DNA from: JAYPUA01 sp038133845
Lineage (GTDB): Bacteria; SAR324; NAC60-12
Length of the DNA: 64,000 bases
NCBI GenBank assembly: GCA_038133845.1
Contig: JAYPUA010000008.1
Location: 1 to 64,000 of the forward strand
Reading direction: 5' to 3'
Made by a program: the position numbers and the translations under genes. This document shows, piece by piece, positions 1 through 7,949 of the stretch. Numbering within the stretch: position 1 is the first letter of the stretch; every line of letters starts with the position of its first letter. The notes below the pieces were generated by a model. It searched no databases, was not told where the DNA came from, and worked only from the letters and a program-made list of their open reading frames with translations.

Positions 1-394
1 TCAGCAAGAGCAGCAGCGTCAAGAACACAGCGAGGTGGATGCTGTACCGTCCTGCATGCTTGAGGCTGTGGGCCCGCCACTCGCTGAACCAGGCACCAAG
101 CCACATCCAGAGAAAGAGCGCTGCCAACAAGAGAAGCGGGACCTTGAGGCGCCGCCAGACCTCCGGGATTCGTTTGCGGTGAATCCAAACGATCAGCCCC
201 AGCCATGGAGGCAACAGCAGGGTGTAGGTGCTCAGCCGTAGAGGAAAGCTCACCCCCAGCGCCTCCTCAAGCACCCCCTGCAATGCGGGGGTCTTGAGGG
301 GCAGAGAAAACATCAGGATCCCGAAGAGCAAGAGGGCGTCTCGTGCTCCAGACGCGTTTATTCGCTGAGCGCTGGAGAAAACCGGGCCATTCAT
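1..394 (-). CDS. O-antigen ligase-like membrane protein, N-terminal part (runs off window)
   Basis: An open minus-strand frame starts at ATG 394 and reaches the window edge without a stop (131 codons). The product is very hydrophobic, with segments near residues 22-35, 55-73 and 85-100, then a short polar loop carrying a W-R-A-H-S-L-K-like stretch and another membrane segment. This layout resembles the N-terminus of the O-antigen ligase/polymerase (Wzy/WaaL) superfamily. The gmd-fcl pair on the same strand fits a surface-polysaccharide locus. The diagnostic periplasmic loop lies outside the window, so the family call is an inference. The Shine-Dalgarno is weak. Confidence 0.5.
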   Translation of the reverse strand, partial: MNGPVFSSAQRINASGARDALLLFGILMFSLPLKTPALQGVLEEALGVSFPLRLSTYTLLLPPWLGLIVWIHRKRIPEVWRRLKVPLLLLAALFLWMWLGAWFSEWRAHSLKHAGRYSIHLAVFLTLLLLL

Positions 395-445
395 ACCGCA
401 GGAGGCTCCACCACTAGGTGTCAGGGCAGGTGCTGGGAAAGAAGG

Positions 446-1300
446 TCACAGTTCGACTTCCGTGGAGTCACTGTAGGTCTCGATTTCCAACTCCTCCGCG
501 AGCTCCTGCGCGCGAGGGTGAATGAATGGAGAGATGAGGATCTTTCGGTCCGCTTGGCGCTGGTGTCGCTTCTCGTAGAAGGCAATCTTGCGAGAGAAGG
601 TGTGGAGTTGTGAGCGGTCCGTGGAAGATTTCAGCTCAAAGATCAAGAGCGTCCCGTTGCGGATGATGATGTCCAGCTCAATCTGGTCCGGACGTCCAAA
701 AACTTCACCGGTATCGTCGTACTCGTTGATGTTCAAGACCTCGACCCCAAAACTCCGGGTCAACACACCGGCCAAGGCTTGACGAAACGCTCTCTCCGAG
801 CCGATGCCCCAACGGGCTCCCAAGGCCCCGATTTTACGGTCAAGCTTGCTCTCCTGCTCCTTGATCTCCAAAAACAGGAGCTTGTTCTGCTCGTTCTGCT
901 CTTCCCACTTGCGATTCTGCTCTTCCCACTTGCGATTCTGCTCTTCCCACTTGCGCCGGTCCTCTGCCTTCGCCTCCTCCCACTTGCGGGACTGCTCCTC
1001 CCACTTGCGCCGGTCCTCTGCCTTCGCCTCCTCCCACTTGCGATTCTGCTCCTCCCACTTGCGATTCTGCTCCTCCCACTTGCGCCGGTCCTCCGCCTTC
1101 GCCTCCTCCCACTTGCGATTCTGCTCTTCTCGGCCGCGGCGCAGCTCTTCCATCATCTGGTCAAAGCGGCTCTCTGTCTGCTCACGATTCGCATAACGCT
1201 GCGCCGTCAACCGCTCAACCCAGCGCTCCAGCTCCAAGCTCTCTTCCAACAGGGCCGGAAGGTACTCTTTGACGAGTTGAACTATTTCCTGCTTTTCCAT
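446..1300 (-). CDS. Coiled-coil protein with C-terminal PD-(D/E)XK nuclease-like domain (DUF3782-like)
   Basis: The 284-aa protein has three parts. Residues 1-50 are acidic and helical. Residues about 55-140 are a highly charged repeat of K-W-E-E-Q-N-R (7 aa) and K-W-E-E-A-K-A-E-D-R-R (11 aa) units, predicted to form a coiled coil. Residues 165-275 form an alpha/beta domain with D210 and E222-x-K224 in the spacing of a PD-(D/E)XK active site. Proteins of this build are annotated as DUF3782 or uncharacterised and are often multicopy. ATG 1300 is preferred over 1396 because the conserved-looking reading begins there and the extra 32 residues look non-coding. The function is unknown; nuclease activity is an inference from the motif. 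Confidence 0.75.
   Translation of the reverse strand: MEKQEIVQLVKEYLPALLEESLELERWVERLTAQRYANREQTESRFDQMMEELRRGREEQNRKWEEAKAEDRRKWEEQNRKWEEQNRKWEEAKAEDRRKWEEQSRKWEEAKAEDRRKWEEQNRKWEEQNRKWEEQNEQNKLLFLEIKEQESKLDRKIGALGARWGIGSERAFRQALAGVLTRSFGVEVLNINEYDDTGEVFGRPDQIELDIIIRNGTLLIFELKSSTDRSQLHTFSRKIAFYEKRHQRQADRKILISPFIHPRAQELAEELEIETYSDSTEVEL
887..1129 (-). repeat. In-frame 21-bp and 33-bp tandem repeats encoding heptad/hendecad units
   Basis: Near-identical 21-bp units (K-W-E-E-Q-N/S-R) alternate with 33-bp units (K-W-E-E-A-K-A-E-D-R-R). About seven 7-residue and three 11-residue units can be read. All unit lengths are multiples of three, so gain or loss of units would keep the frame and change stalk length. 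The repeat also opens long spurious frames on the other strand. Confidence 0.9.
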
Positions 1301-1467
1301 CGTTGGTTCCGGTATCTGTGAGGGGGTGAGAGAGACCAGGACTGAGGGAGCTTTAGCGGGGTTCTCATTCCAGCAGAAGTCTTTGCAGATTCTCAAAGCG
1401 CTGTTTCCAGCGGATTTGCTTCAACTCAGCATGCCTTGACGCCTCCACCTTCGCTTCGGATGTTGGG

Positions 1468-2508
1468 CTAGCCCAGCGCTTTCAGGTCGGAGAGGACCAT
1501 CTCCTCGATCAGCTGGTCCAGAGTGTACTTGGGAGTCCAGCCCAGTTTTTCCTGAGCCTTGGTCGCATCGCCCAGGAGCAGATCCACCTCGGTCGGACGA
1601 TAGTACTGCGGGTCAATGCGCACCCGGACCGCTCCGGATTGGGCATCTCGGCCGATTTCCGACTCTCCTGTGCCTTCCCACTGAATCGAGAGGCCTGCGA
1701 TGGAGAAGGCCTTCTCCGTGAAGGCTCGAACGGTGGTGGTCAACCCTGTTGCAAGGACGAAGTCTTCCGGATCCGGATGCTGGAGGATGCGCCACATGCC
1801 GTCCACATAGTCTCGAGCATGCCCCCAGTCGCGCTGGGCATCCAGATTTCCCAGATAGAGACAGTCCTGACGTCCCTGGGAGATGCGTGCCACGGCCCGG
1901 GTGATCTTGCGAGTGACAAAGGTTTCCCCACGCAGCGGAGACTCGTGGTTGAAGAGGATCCCGTTGCAGGCGTGCATCCCGTAGGCTTCACGATAGTTGA
2001 CGGTGATCCAGTAGCCATAGAGTTTGGCGACTCCGTAAGGCGAGCGGGGGTAGAACGGGGTGGTCTCTCGCTGTGGGGTCTCCTGCACCAGACCATACAG
2101 CTCCGAGGTCGAGGCCTGATAGAAGCGTGTTTTCTGATCCAGCCCCAGAATCCGGATGGCCTCCAGTAGCCTCAGGGTCCCAAGCGCGTCGGAGTTTGCC
2201 GTGTACTCCGGCGTCTCAAAACTGACCTTGACGTGCGATTGGGCCGCCAGGTTGTAAAGCTCATCCGGTTGGGTTTCCTGAACGATGCGGATCAGGTTGG
2301 TCGAGTCGGTCAGGTCTCCGTAATGCAGGACGAAGTTGCGTTGATCAACATGCGGATCCTGATAGAGGTGGTCGATGCGGCCCGTGTTGAAGCTGGAGCT
2401 GCGGCGTTTGATGCCATGAACGGTGTAGCCCTTCTTCAGCAGCAGCTCTGCAAGGTAGGCTCCATCCTGTCCGGTGACGCCGGTGATGAGTGCGGTCTTT
2501 TGAGTCAT
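1468..2508 (-). CDS. gmd: GDP-mannose 4,6-dehydratase
   Basis: The enzyme converts GDP-D-mannose to GDP-4-keto-6-deoxymannose, the first step towards GDP-L-fucose and other 6-deoxyhexoses for surface glycans. The 346-aa product has the extended-SDR NAD(P) glycine motif G10-V-T-G13-Q-D-G16, the R-R-S-S-S-F-N-T-G-R-I-D loop of GMDs, catalytic T134/E136, and Y158-x3-K162. Its length matches the family. ATG 2508 is chosen because it overlaps the fcl stop (ATGA) and gives the family-typical N-terminus; the longer frame to 2646 only adds residues antisense-like to fcl. It is cotranscribed downstream of fcl. Confidence 0.96.
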   Translation of the reverse strand: MTQKTALITGVTGQDGAYLAELLLKKGYTVHGIKRRSSSFNTGRIDHLYQDPHVDQRNFVLHYGDLTDSTNLIRIVQETQPDELYNLAAQSHVKVSFETPEYTANSDALGTLRLLEAIRILGLDQKTRFYQASTSELYGLVQETPQRETTPFYPRSPYGVAKLYGYWITVNYREAYGMHACNGILFNHESPLRGETFVTRKITRAVARISQGRQDCLYLGNLDAQRDWGHARDYVDGMWRILQHPDPEDFVLATGLTTTVRAFTEKAFSIAGLSIQWEGTGESEIGRDAQSGAVRVRIDPQYYRPTEVDLLLGDATKAQEKLGWTPKYTLDQLIEEMVLSDLKALG

Positions 2509-3446
2509 GCGTGGTGTTCCAGGTACCAGTGATAGGTCTGCTGCAGCCCTTCCCGCAAAGAGACGCGAGGCTGCCAGCCCAAGGCGTTCAGTCGGTGGGT
2601 GTCCAGCACCTTCCGCGGGGTCCCGTCTGGGCGAGACGCATCCCACGTCAGCGTCCCGGAGTATCCCACCGTCTCGGCGATCGCCTCCGCCAGCTCCCGG
2701 ATGGTGCAGTCTGTGCCCCAGCCGATGTTGATGATCTGCGGGGAGTCGTAATGCTCCATCAGAAACAGGCAGGCTTCGGCCAGGTCATCACTGTGCAGGA
2801 ACTCGCGGCGTGGCGTTCCACTGCCCCACACGGTGACCTCCGGGAGGCCGTCTCGCTGGGCCTCGTGAAAGCGTCGGATCAGGGCAGGGAGGACGTGTGA
2901 GTGCTCCGGATGGAAGTTGTCGTGAGGCCCGAAGAGGTTGGTCGGCATCGCCGCGATGAAGTTCGATCCGTACTGCTTTCGATACGCCTGACAAGCCTGG
3001 ATGCCTGCTATCTTGGCCACGGCGTAGGCGTCGTTGGTCGCCTCCAGCTCGCCGGTCAGCAACGCCGACTCCGGAATGGGTTGAGGTGCAAGCCTTGGAT
3101 AAATGCACGAGCTGCCCAAGAACAGCAGCTTCTTCACGCCCACACGCCAGGATTCATGGAGGACGTGTGTCTGAATCAGCAGATTTTCTCGGAGAAATTC
3201 GGCCGGGAAGGTGTTGTTGGCGTGAATGCCTCCGACCTTCGCGGCTGCCAGGAAGACATACTGCGGGCGCTCCTGCTCAAAAAACCTTCGGGTGGCCTCG
3301 GCATCCGTCAGGTCCAGCTCGGCATGAGTGCGGGTGAGCAGATTGTGAAACCCCTGCGCCTGCAGCGCCCGGAGGATCGCAGAACCCGCGAGGCCCCGGT
3401 GGCCTGCAACGTAGACGCGCTCTTCAGGGCTCAAAGCGGGCTCCAC
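2505..3446 (-). CDS. fcl: GDP-L-fucose synthase (epimerase/reductase)
   Basis: This enzyme epimerises and reduces GDP-4-keto-6-deoxymannose to GDP-L-fucose using NADPH. The 313-aa protein has the SDR glycine motif G15-H-R-G18-L-A-G21, the S112-S113-C114-I-Y-P segment, Y141-x3-K145, and the F-G-P-H-D-N-F motif typical of Fcl/WcaG. The stop overlaps the gmd start by four bases, so the two products are probably translationally coupled. Together they supply the sugar nucleotide for the polysaccharide genes at the window edge. Confidence 0.96.
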   Translation of the reverse strand: MEPALSPEERVYVAGHRGLAGSAILRALQAQGFHNLLTRTHAELDLTDAEATRRFFEQERPQYVFLAAAKVGGIHANNTFPAEFLRENLLIQTHVLHESWRVGVKKLLFLGSSCIYPRLAPQPIPESALLTGELEATNDAYAVAKIAGIQACQAYRKQYGSNFIAAMPTNLFGPHDNFHPEHSHVLPALIRRFHEAQRDGLPEVTVWGSGTPRREFLHSDDLAEACLFLMEHYDSPQIINIGWGTDCTIRELAEAIAETVGYSGTLTWDASRPDGTPRKVLDTHRLNALGWQPRVSLREGLQQTYHWYLEHHA

Positions 3447-4066
3447 TTCGAAAATTCATTGAAGGGGCCGCTCCAGACCGTTACAAGGACTTGCAGCCTC
3501 CGAAAAGCCTGCCTCAACCCACTCCCGGGCCAGAACTTGAATCAACTTGATGGCTCGTTTAGGAAGTTGTCCCGAGACCACTCTCCGGTGCAAGATGTCC
3601 ATTGATCATCAAGCTCTTTTGGCAGATCGGAAAGGAACAATTTTGGTGGTTCGGCCAAGCTCCGCCATGTGCGTTACACCCATGACGCTGAGGAAGAGAG
3701 GGATGAGGGGGATGTGATGCAGAAATTTTAAGCGCTGCACATGCTTCACAGATAATGTTCAATGAATGAACATAAAGGAATTTCACAGAGCTTCAAGCAA
3801 AATCGTTCAAGCTCGTCCAAACAGATTGTTCCGCTGAGGAAGCGCGAAAAGCTGCCGGGTTGCTTCATGGAATGCACGGCGGCGCAGAGCAGCTTCCGGA
3901 CAAAACGCTCGATGCAGAGGCGGGGATGTGGTAGCTTGCCTCTTCATTTGCTGAGGCATGCACTGAGGTCAAATCATTTCAGCACTTTGAAAACCATTCA
4001 CGTTTTCCGAAACCGTTCCCGACCCTCTGAAGCAGGGAGCGTTCACTTCACCTGAGACCCAATTCA
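3447..4066. other. 620-bp non-coding gap between divergent fcl and SDR genes
   Basis: The gap is AT-richer than its neighbours and I see no convincing gene; the open frames here have no family resemblance or ribosome-binding sites. It must carry the promoters for fcl-gmd (minus) and probably the SDR (plus), but no clean -35/-10 pair stands out. One perfect inverted repeat is noted separately. Confidence 0.5.
3755..3773. promoter_or_regulatory. Inverted repeat ATGTTCA-N5-TGAACAT, possible operator
   Basis: A perfect 7-bp inverted repeat with a 5-bp spacer lies in the fcl/SDR intergenic region. It has the same geometry as, and differs by one base per half-site from, ATGCTCA-N5-TGAGCAT at 34625-34643 in front of the sugar ABC operon. 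A dimeric HTH regulator is the likeliest reader; which one is unknown. Confidence 0.4.
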
Positions 4067-4810
4067 ATGAGAACCGTTCTGATCACAGGGGCCAGCCGGG
4101 GCATCGGTGCGGCCACCGCAAGGCTTGCCGCAGCCCGAGGCTGGCGAGTGGGCATCAATTATCACCGCAACAAAGACGCCGCTCGAACACTGGCTCAGGA
4201 GATCGAGTCCGCCGGAGGATCAGCGCTGATCTTGGGGGCCAATGTCGCGGAGGAACAGGAGGTGTTGCGGATGTATGAGACGCTGGATCGGCTCTGGGGA
4301 AGGCTTGACGGGCTGGTGAACAATGCCGGCATTCTTGAGCAGCAGATGCGCCTTGAGTCGATGAGCATGGAGCGCTGGGAGCGGGTCCTCCGGACCAACA
4401 TCATCGGGAGCTTTCTCTGTGCCCGTGAGGCGGTGCGGAGGATGTCGACGAAGCATCAAGGCTCCGGAGGCAGCATCGTGAACGTCTCGTCTGCTGCCGC
4501 GAGGATGGGCGGTCCGGGAGAGTACATCGACTATGCCGTTTCGAAGGGGGGAATGGACACCTTCACCACAGGGTTGGCGAAGGAGGTCGCCACGGAAGGA
4601 ATCCGGGTCAACGGCGTGCGTCCGGGGTTGATTGAAACGGAGATTCATGCCAGCGGTGGGGAGCCCGGGCGGGTGCAGCGATTGGCGCACCTGGTCCCGA
4701 TGCAGCGAGGAGGGAGCGCCGAGGAGGTCGCCGAGGCCATCGTCTGGCTGCTCTCGGACGAAGCCTCCTACGTCACGGGCGCGCACCTCGATGTCTCCGG
4801 AGGGCGCTAG
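4067..4810 (+). CDS. SDR family oxidoreductase
   Basis: This classical short-chain dehydrogenase/reductase has 247 aa. Visible motifs are T7-G-A-S-R-G-I-G for NADP(H) binding, N85-N-A-G88, catalytic N111, S141/S142, Y156 and K160, and a C-terminal D-V-S-G-G. It resembles FabG and glucose-dehydrogenase-like SDRs; the substrate cannot be told. Arginine after the glycine motif and in the following strand favours NADPH. The Shine-Dalgarno is poor. Its stop overlaps the convergent thioesterase stop by four bases. Confidence 0.9.
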   Translation: MRTVLITGASRGIGAATARLAAARGWRVGINYHRNKDAARTLAQEIESAGGSALILGANVAEEQEVLRMYETLDRLWGRLDGLVNNAGILEQQMRLESMSMERWERVLRTNIIGSFLCAREAVRRMSTKHQGSGGSIVNVSSAAARMGGPGEYIDYAVSKGGMDTFTTGLAKEVATEGIRVNGVRPGLIETEIHASGGEPGRVQRLAHLVPMQRGGSAEEVAEAIVWLLSDEASYVTGAHLDVSGGR

Positions 4811-5265
4811 CCGACGATGTAGGTTCCGGTGCCGGTCGCGATCAGGGTCCCGGCGTCGTTGTGCAACTCCATCCGAGTCACCGCGACCTTGCTCCCGGTG
4901 CGGAGCGTGGTTCCCGTAGCCACAAAGTACTCTCCCAGCCCGGCACGCAGGTAGTCCACCCGCAGGTCAATGGTCCCGATCTTGGCAAAACGCTGAGAGA
5001 TTTCCTCAAACGACTGGCCTTCCATCTGACGCATGATCCCGATCCAGGTGACCATCCCTCCGGCCACGTCCAGCACCGACGCGATCACGCCGCCGTGAAG
5101 GTTTCCCCGCGTGAAGTTTCCCACCAGCTCCGGACGCATCTCAAAGCGGATGCGGATGTCTTCCGACAGATCCAGCGACTCGACCTTCAGTCCAAGGACC
5201 TTGTTGAAGGGGATCAACTCTTCGGCGATCTCATGCAGCAGCTCAAGGAGGCGTTCGGTGGGCAT
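4807..5265 (-). CDS. PaaI/YigI-type hotdog-fold thioesterase
   Basis: The 152-aa protein carries the hotdog acyl-CoA thioesterase signature N-L-H-G-G-V-I-A-S-V-L-D, followed by the long central helix and a V-D-Y-L-R-A segment typical of PaaI-like thioesterases. It probably hydrolyses an acyl- or aryl-CoA; the substrate is unknown. It lies nine bases downstream of the DUF445 gene on the same strand, suggesting cotranscription. Confidence 0.85.
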   Translation of the reverse strand: MPTERLLELLHEIAEELIPFNKVLGLKVESLDLSEDIRIRFEMRPELVGNFTRGNLHGGVIASVLDVAGGMVTWIGIMRQMEGQSFEEISQRFAKIGTIDLRVDYLRAGLGEYFVATGTTLRTGSKVAVTRMELHNDAGTLIATGTGTYIVG

Positions 5266-5274
5266 GGGGCAAAC

Positions 5275-5985
5275 TCAGAACAAGAAGGTCGAGACAAAGC
5301 CAATCAGGCCGCCAAAGACTCCTCCCCAGACCACCAGCCACCCAAGATGCTCCCGGATCATCGCCTCGACGATCTCCTTGACCTTCTCCGGGGTCAGTTC
5401 GTCCAGGCGGGCCTGAACGATCTGGTTCACGCGCTCCAGCATCGACTCGTTGCTCGCGTGTGCGCCTAGCGCCTGCTTGAGCTCGGGTTTGGAGGTGACC
5501 TGTACCAGATGCTCTTTCATCTTCTCCAGAAACGGCTCCTTGAGCGGCGTGAGCGCCTGACGTCCCCCGACCATCGCCAGCATCGGGCCGAACGAAGAGG
5601 CCTCAATCACTCCAACCAGCGACTCAAAGGCGTCGTCCAGGTCCATGTGCTCCATCAGCGAATCCCACGGGAGGTCGCCTCCGGAATCCTGAAGGAAGCG
5701 CTCCAGATTTTCTGGAGTGAAGAACTGCTCCATCACCAGCGCGTGGATGCCCCGTTTGAAGTCTTCAAAGTGCAGCGGAATCACTCCGGTTCCGTAAAGC
5801 CCCGGAATGCGCTCGAAGAGCATTGTGATTGCCAGCCAGTTGGTCAAGGCTCCTGAGAGCGCAAACAGCCCCGTGTTCAGCCAGAGCATCCGGGCCATGC
5901 CCTCCTCCAGCTGCAGCCCCACAAGCACCAGCACGGCGGCGATCAGGTTGGTGCCTACGCGCTTGTTCCAGATGGATTCGGACAT
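5275..5985 (-). CDS. DUF445 family membrane protein
   Basis: A 236-aa protein with two N-terminal hydrophobic segments (about residues 10-50), including an A-L-T-N-W-L-A-I-T-M-L-F motif diagnostic of DUF445. A helical, mainly soluble central region follows, with a C-terminal membrane segment (about 210-235). The molecular function of the family is unknown; an envelope location is implied. It is the first gene of a two-gene minus-strand unit with the thioesterase. Both REP-like repeats lie just upstream of its start. Confidence 0.8.
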   Translation of the reverse strand: MSESIWNKRVGTNLIAAVLVLVGLQLEEGMARMLWLNTGLFALSGALTNWLAITMLFERIPGLYGTGVIPLHFEDFKRGIHALVMEQFFTPENLERFLQDSGGDLPWDSLMEHMDLDDAFESLVGVIEASSFGPMLAMVGGRQALTPLKEPFLEKMKEHLVQVTSKPELKQALGAHASNESMLERVNQIVQARLDELTPEKVKEIVEAMIREHLGWLVVWGGVFGGLIGFVSTFLF

Positions 5986-6053
5986 GAGGAGTGCTCAGGG
6001 CAAAAAGAGGCACCAGCGTTTGCAGAAGCAACGGTGCGTTGAGAGTTCAGCAT

Positions 6054-6127
6054 CTGGATACCCGCCTGCGCGGGTATGACGGATTGAGCCGCCCCACACT
6101 TCATTCCCGTGAAAACGGGAACCCAGG
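6054..6127. repeat. Pair of REP-like palindromic elements in opposite orientation
   Basis: Two copies of the widespread 'GTCATTCCCGC...GGGAATCCAG' type of bacterial intergenic repeat are visible: 6054-6080 (reverse orientation, hairpin arms TACCCGC/GCGGGTA) and 6101-6127 (forward, arms TTCCCGT/ACGGGAA). The pair sits between divergent genes, as BIME-type elements often do. Such elements are usually mobilised or bound by REP-associated proteins; none is encoded in the window. Confidence 0.7.
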
Positions 6128-6155
6128 CCTGCCCGGAAGCGCAGCCAGCCAGCGT

Positions 6156-6198
6156 GGAGGTGAGGGTGATGAATCGATCATTGTAAAACCTCACCTTC
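6156..6198. other. Intergenic stem-loop downstream of the REP pair
   Basis: The arms GGAGGTGAGG (6156-6165) and CCTCACCTTC (6189-6198) can form a 10-bp stem with one G-U pair and a 23-nt loop. No T-run follows, so it is not an obvious terminator. It may be a decayed third repeat or a regulatory structure. Confidence 0.35.
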
Positions 6199-6336
6199 AG
6201 TTTGCAACAAAATTGTGAGTTTCCGGAGCATCCGAGAGCCTGTTTCCGGATTGACCCAAGGAGCCTTCCGGCTTCCTCAGCAGACTCGAAACCGAGCCTG
6301 GGCCATCCACTCCAGCGGCTTCGGAGCTTTTATCAA

Positions 6337-6365
6337 TTGTCATAAGCCCAGCAAAACGCCATAAT
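6337..6365 (+). promoter_or_regulatory. Sigma-70-type promoter for the Anbu operon
   Basis: A -35 box TTGTCA (6337-6342) and a -10 box CATAAT (6360-6365) are separated by 17 bp, each matching consensus at five of six positions. Transcription would begin near 6372, giving a leader of about 140 nt before ATG 6512. No competing promoter is visible closer to the gene. Confidence 0.55.
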
Positions 6366-6511
6366 CTTGTGCATCTTTTTCTGGAAAAGCTGAAAATTGC
6401 AGCAAACCCCATCCACGAAAAAATTAAAAACGCTTTGATTTCAGTAATCTACGGATTGGTCCCCGGCTTGCTTTCTGAAGTTGCGAAGTCACCGAAGCCC
6501 AAGGAGAAGGA

Positions 6512-7930
6512 ATGGCAGAGCGCATATTCAATGAGATGACGGGGTACGACTCCCGGACACGCCCGGTGTACGAACGTCTCCAGCAGTGGCTCGGAGAGAT
6601 CCCGCCTGACCTGCTGCAGCTCCGCCGGGACGAAGCCGAGACGCTGTTTCGTCGAATCGGGATCACGTTCGCAGTCTATGGTGAGGGCGGCGACCCGGAG
6701 CGCCTGATCCCGTTTGACGTGATTCCCCGATTGCTGGAGGCGCAGGAATGGGAGCGCATCTCCCAAGGGCTGGAGCAGCGCGTGAAGGCTCTCAATGCCT
6801 TCCTGCATGACCTCTACCACGAGCAAGAGATCCTGCGTTCCGGCATGATTCCGGAAGAGCTGATCCTCCACAACCCGGCCTATGAACCCGAGATGCAGGG
6901 GCTCGATCTGCCCCGTCAGGTCTACACGCACATCTCCGGAATCGACCTGGTCCGCATCGGTCCGGACGACTGCTATGTGCTCGAAGACAACGTCCGCACT
7001 CCGTCGGGAGTCTCGTACATGCTGGAAAACCGTGAGGTGACCATGCGGCTTTTTCCGGAGCTGTTCTCGCGCTACTCCGTGGAGCCGGTGGATCATTACT
7101 GTGAAGAGCTCCTCTCCACCCTCCAGTCGGTGGCTCCCCGGGAGTGTCCAGGAGACCCCACGGTTGCCGTGCTCACCCCGGGAATTCACAACAGCGCCTA
7201 CTACGAGCACAGCTTCCTGGCTGATCAGATGGGAGTGGAGTTGGTGGAAGGTATGGACCTCTTTGTCCGCGACCGTGCGGTGTACATGCGAACCACGCAG
7301 GGTCCGAAGCGGGTGGATGTGCTCTACCGGCGTGTCGATGACGCCTTCCTTGACCCGCTGGTGTTCAACCCGGCCTCCATGCTTGGGGTTCCCGGGCTCA
7401 TGGCCGCCTACCGGCTGGGGACCATCACCCTCGCCAACGCCGTGGGGACCGGGATCGCAGACGACAAGGCGGTGTACACCTACGTCCCGGAGATGGTTCG
7501 CTTCTATCTGGGCGAGGAGCCAAAGCTCAAGAACGTCCCCACGTGGCAATGTGCTCGCGAAGATGACTGCCGGTACGTCCTGGAACACCTGGAGGAGCTC
7601 GTCGTCAAGGAGGTTCGGGGTTCCGGAGGATACGGGATGCTGGTTGGGCCGAAGTCCACCTCCGATGAGCGGGAACGCTATGCCGCTCGAATTCGGGCCA
7701 ACCCCGGAGAGTTTGTTGCCCAGCCGACTCTGGCGCTGAGCACCTGTCCCACCTTGGTGGAGGAAGGCGTCGCCCCCCGACACGTCGACCTCCGGCCCTT
7801 CATTTTGATGGGAGAGTCGGTGCAGATCATCCCCGGAGGCTTGACTCGGGTGGCCCTTCGCGAGGGGTCGCTGGTGGTCAACAGCAGCCAGGGCGGAGGC
7901 ACCAAGGACACCTGGGTCCTCAAATCCTGA
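6512..7930 (+). CDS. Circularly permuted ATP-grasp protein (DUF404/DUF407), Anbu cluster
   Basis: A 472-aa member of the circularly permuted ATP-grasp family (COG2308). Visible landmarks include an early F-A-V-Y-G-E-G-G-D-P-E-R segment, a central V-L-E-D-N-V-R-T-P-S-G-V-S-Y motif, V-K-E-V-R-G-S-G-G-Y-G-M for nucleotide binding, and a C-terminal N-S-S-Q-G-G-G-T-K-D-T-W motif. The family is predicted to form amide bonds, possibly making or attaching a peptide, but no substrate is established. It has a strong Shine-Dalgarno (AAGGAG at 6501-6506, 5-nt spacing). It is the first gene of a four-gene operon with the alpha-E, transglutaminase and Anbu genes. Confidence 0.93.
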   Translation: MAERIFNEMTGYDSRTRPVYERLQQWLGEIPPDLLQLRRDEAETLFRRIGITFAVYGEGGDPERLIPFDVIPRLLEAQEWERISQGLEQRVKALNAFLHDLYHEQEILRSGMIPEELILHNPAYEPEMQGLDLPRQVYTHISGIDLVRIGPDDCYVLEDNVRTPSGVSYMLENREVTMRLFPELFSRYSVEPVDHYCEELLSTLQSVAPRECPGDPTVAVLTPGIHNSAYYEHSFLADQMGVELVEGMDLFVRDRAVYMRTTQGPKRVDVLYRRVDDAFLDPLVFNPASMLGVPGLMAAYRLGTITLANAVGTGIADDKAVYTYVPEMVRFYLGEEPKLKNVPTWQCAREDDCRYVLEHLEELVVKEVRGSGGYGMLVGPKSTSDERERYAARIRANPGEFVAQPTLALSTCPTLVEEGVAPRHVDLRPFILMGESVQIIPGGLTRVALREGSLVVNSSQGGGTKDTWVLKS

Positions 7931-7949
7931 ACTCCATCCGAGAGACCTC

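Noticed and set aside
887..1129. CRISPR array from regularly spaced repeats
   Set aside because: The units are contiguous coding repeats of 21 and 33 bp without unique spacers and there are no cas genes; no CRISPR array was seen in the window.
779..1321. Plus-strand repetitive frames over the coiled-coil repeat
   Set aside because: All three frames of a 21/33-bp repeat stay open, giving L/P-rich or S/H/R-rich pseudo-proteins; the minus strand gives a sensible coiled-coil protein.
3762..4055. 97-codon frame upstream of the SDR gene
   Set aside because: No Shine-Dalgarno, basic low-quality composition, and it begins inside an inverted repeat; treated as non-coding.
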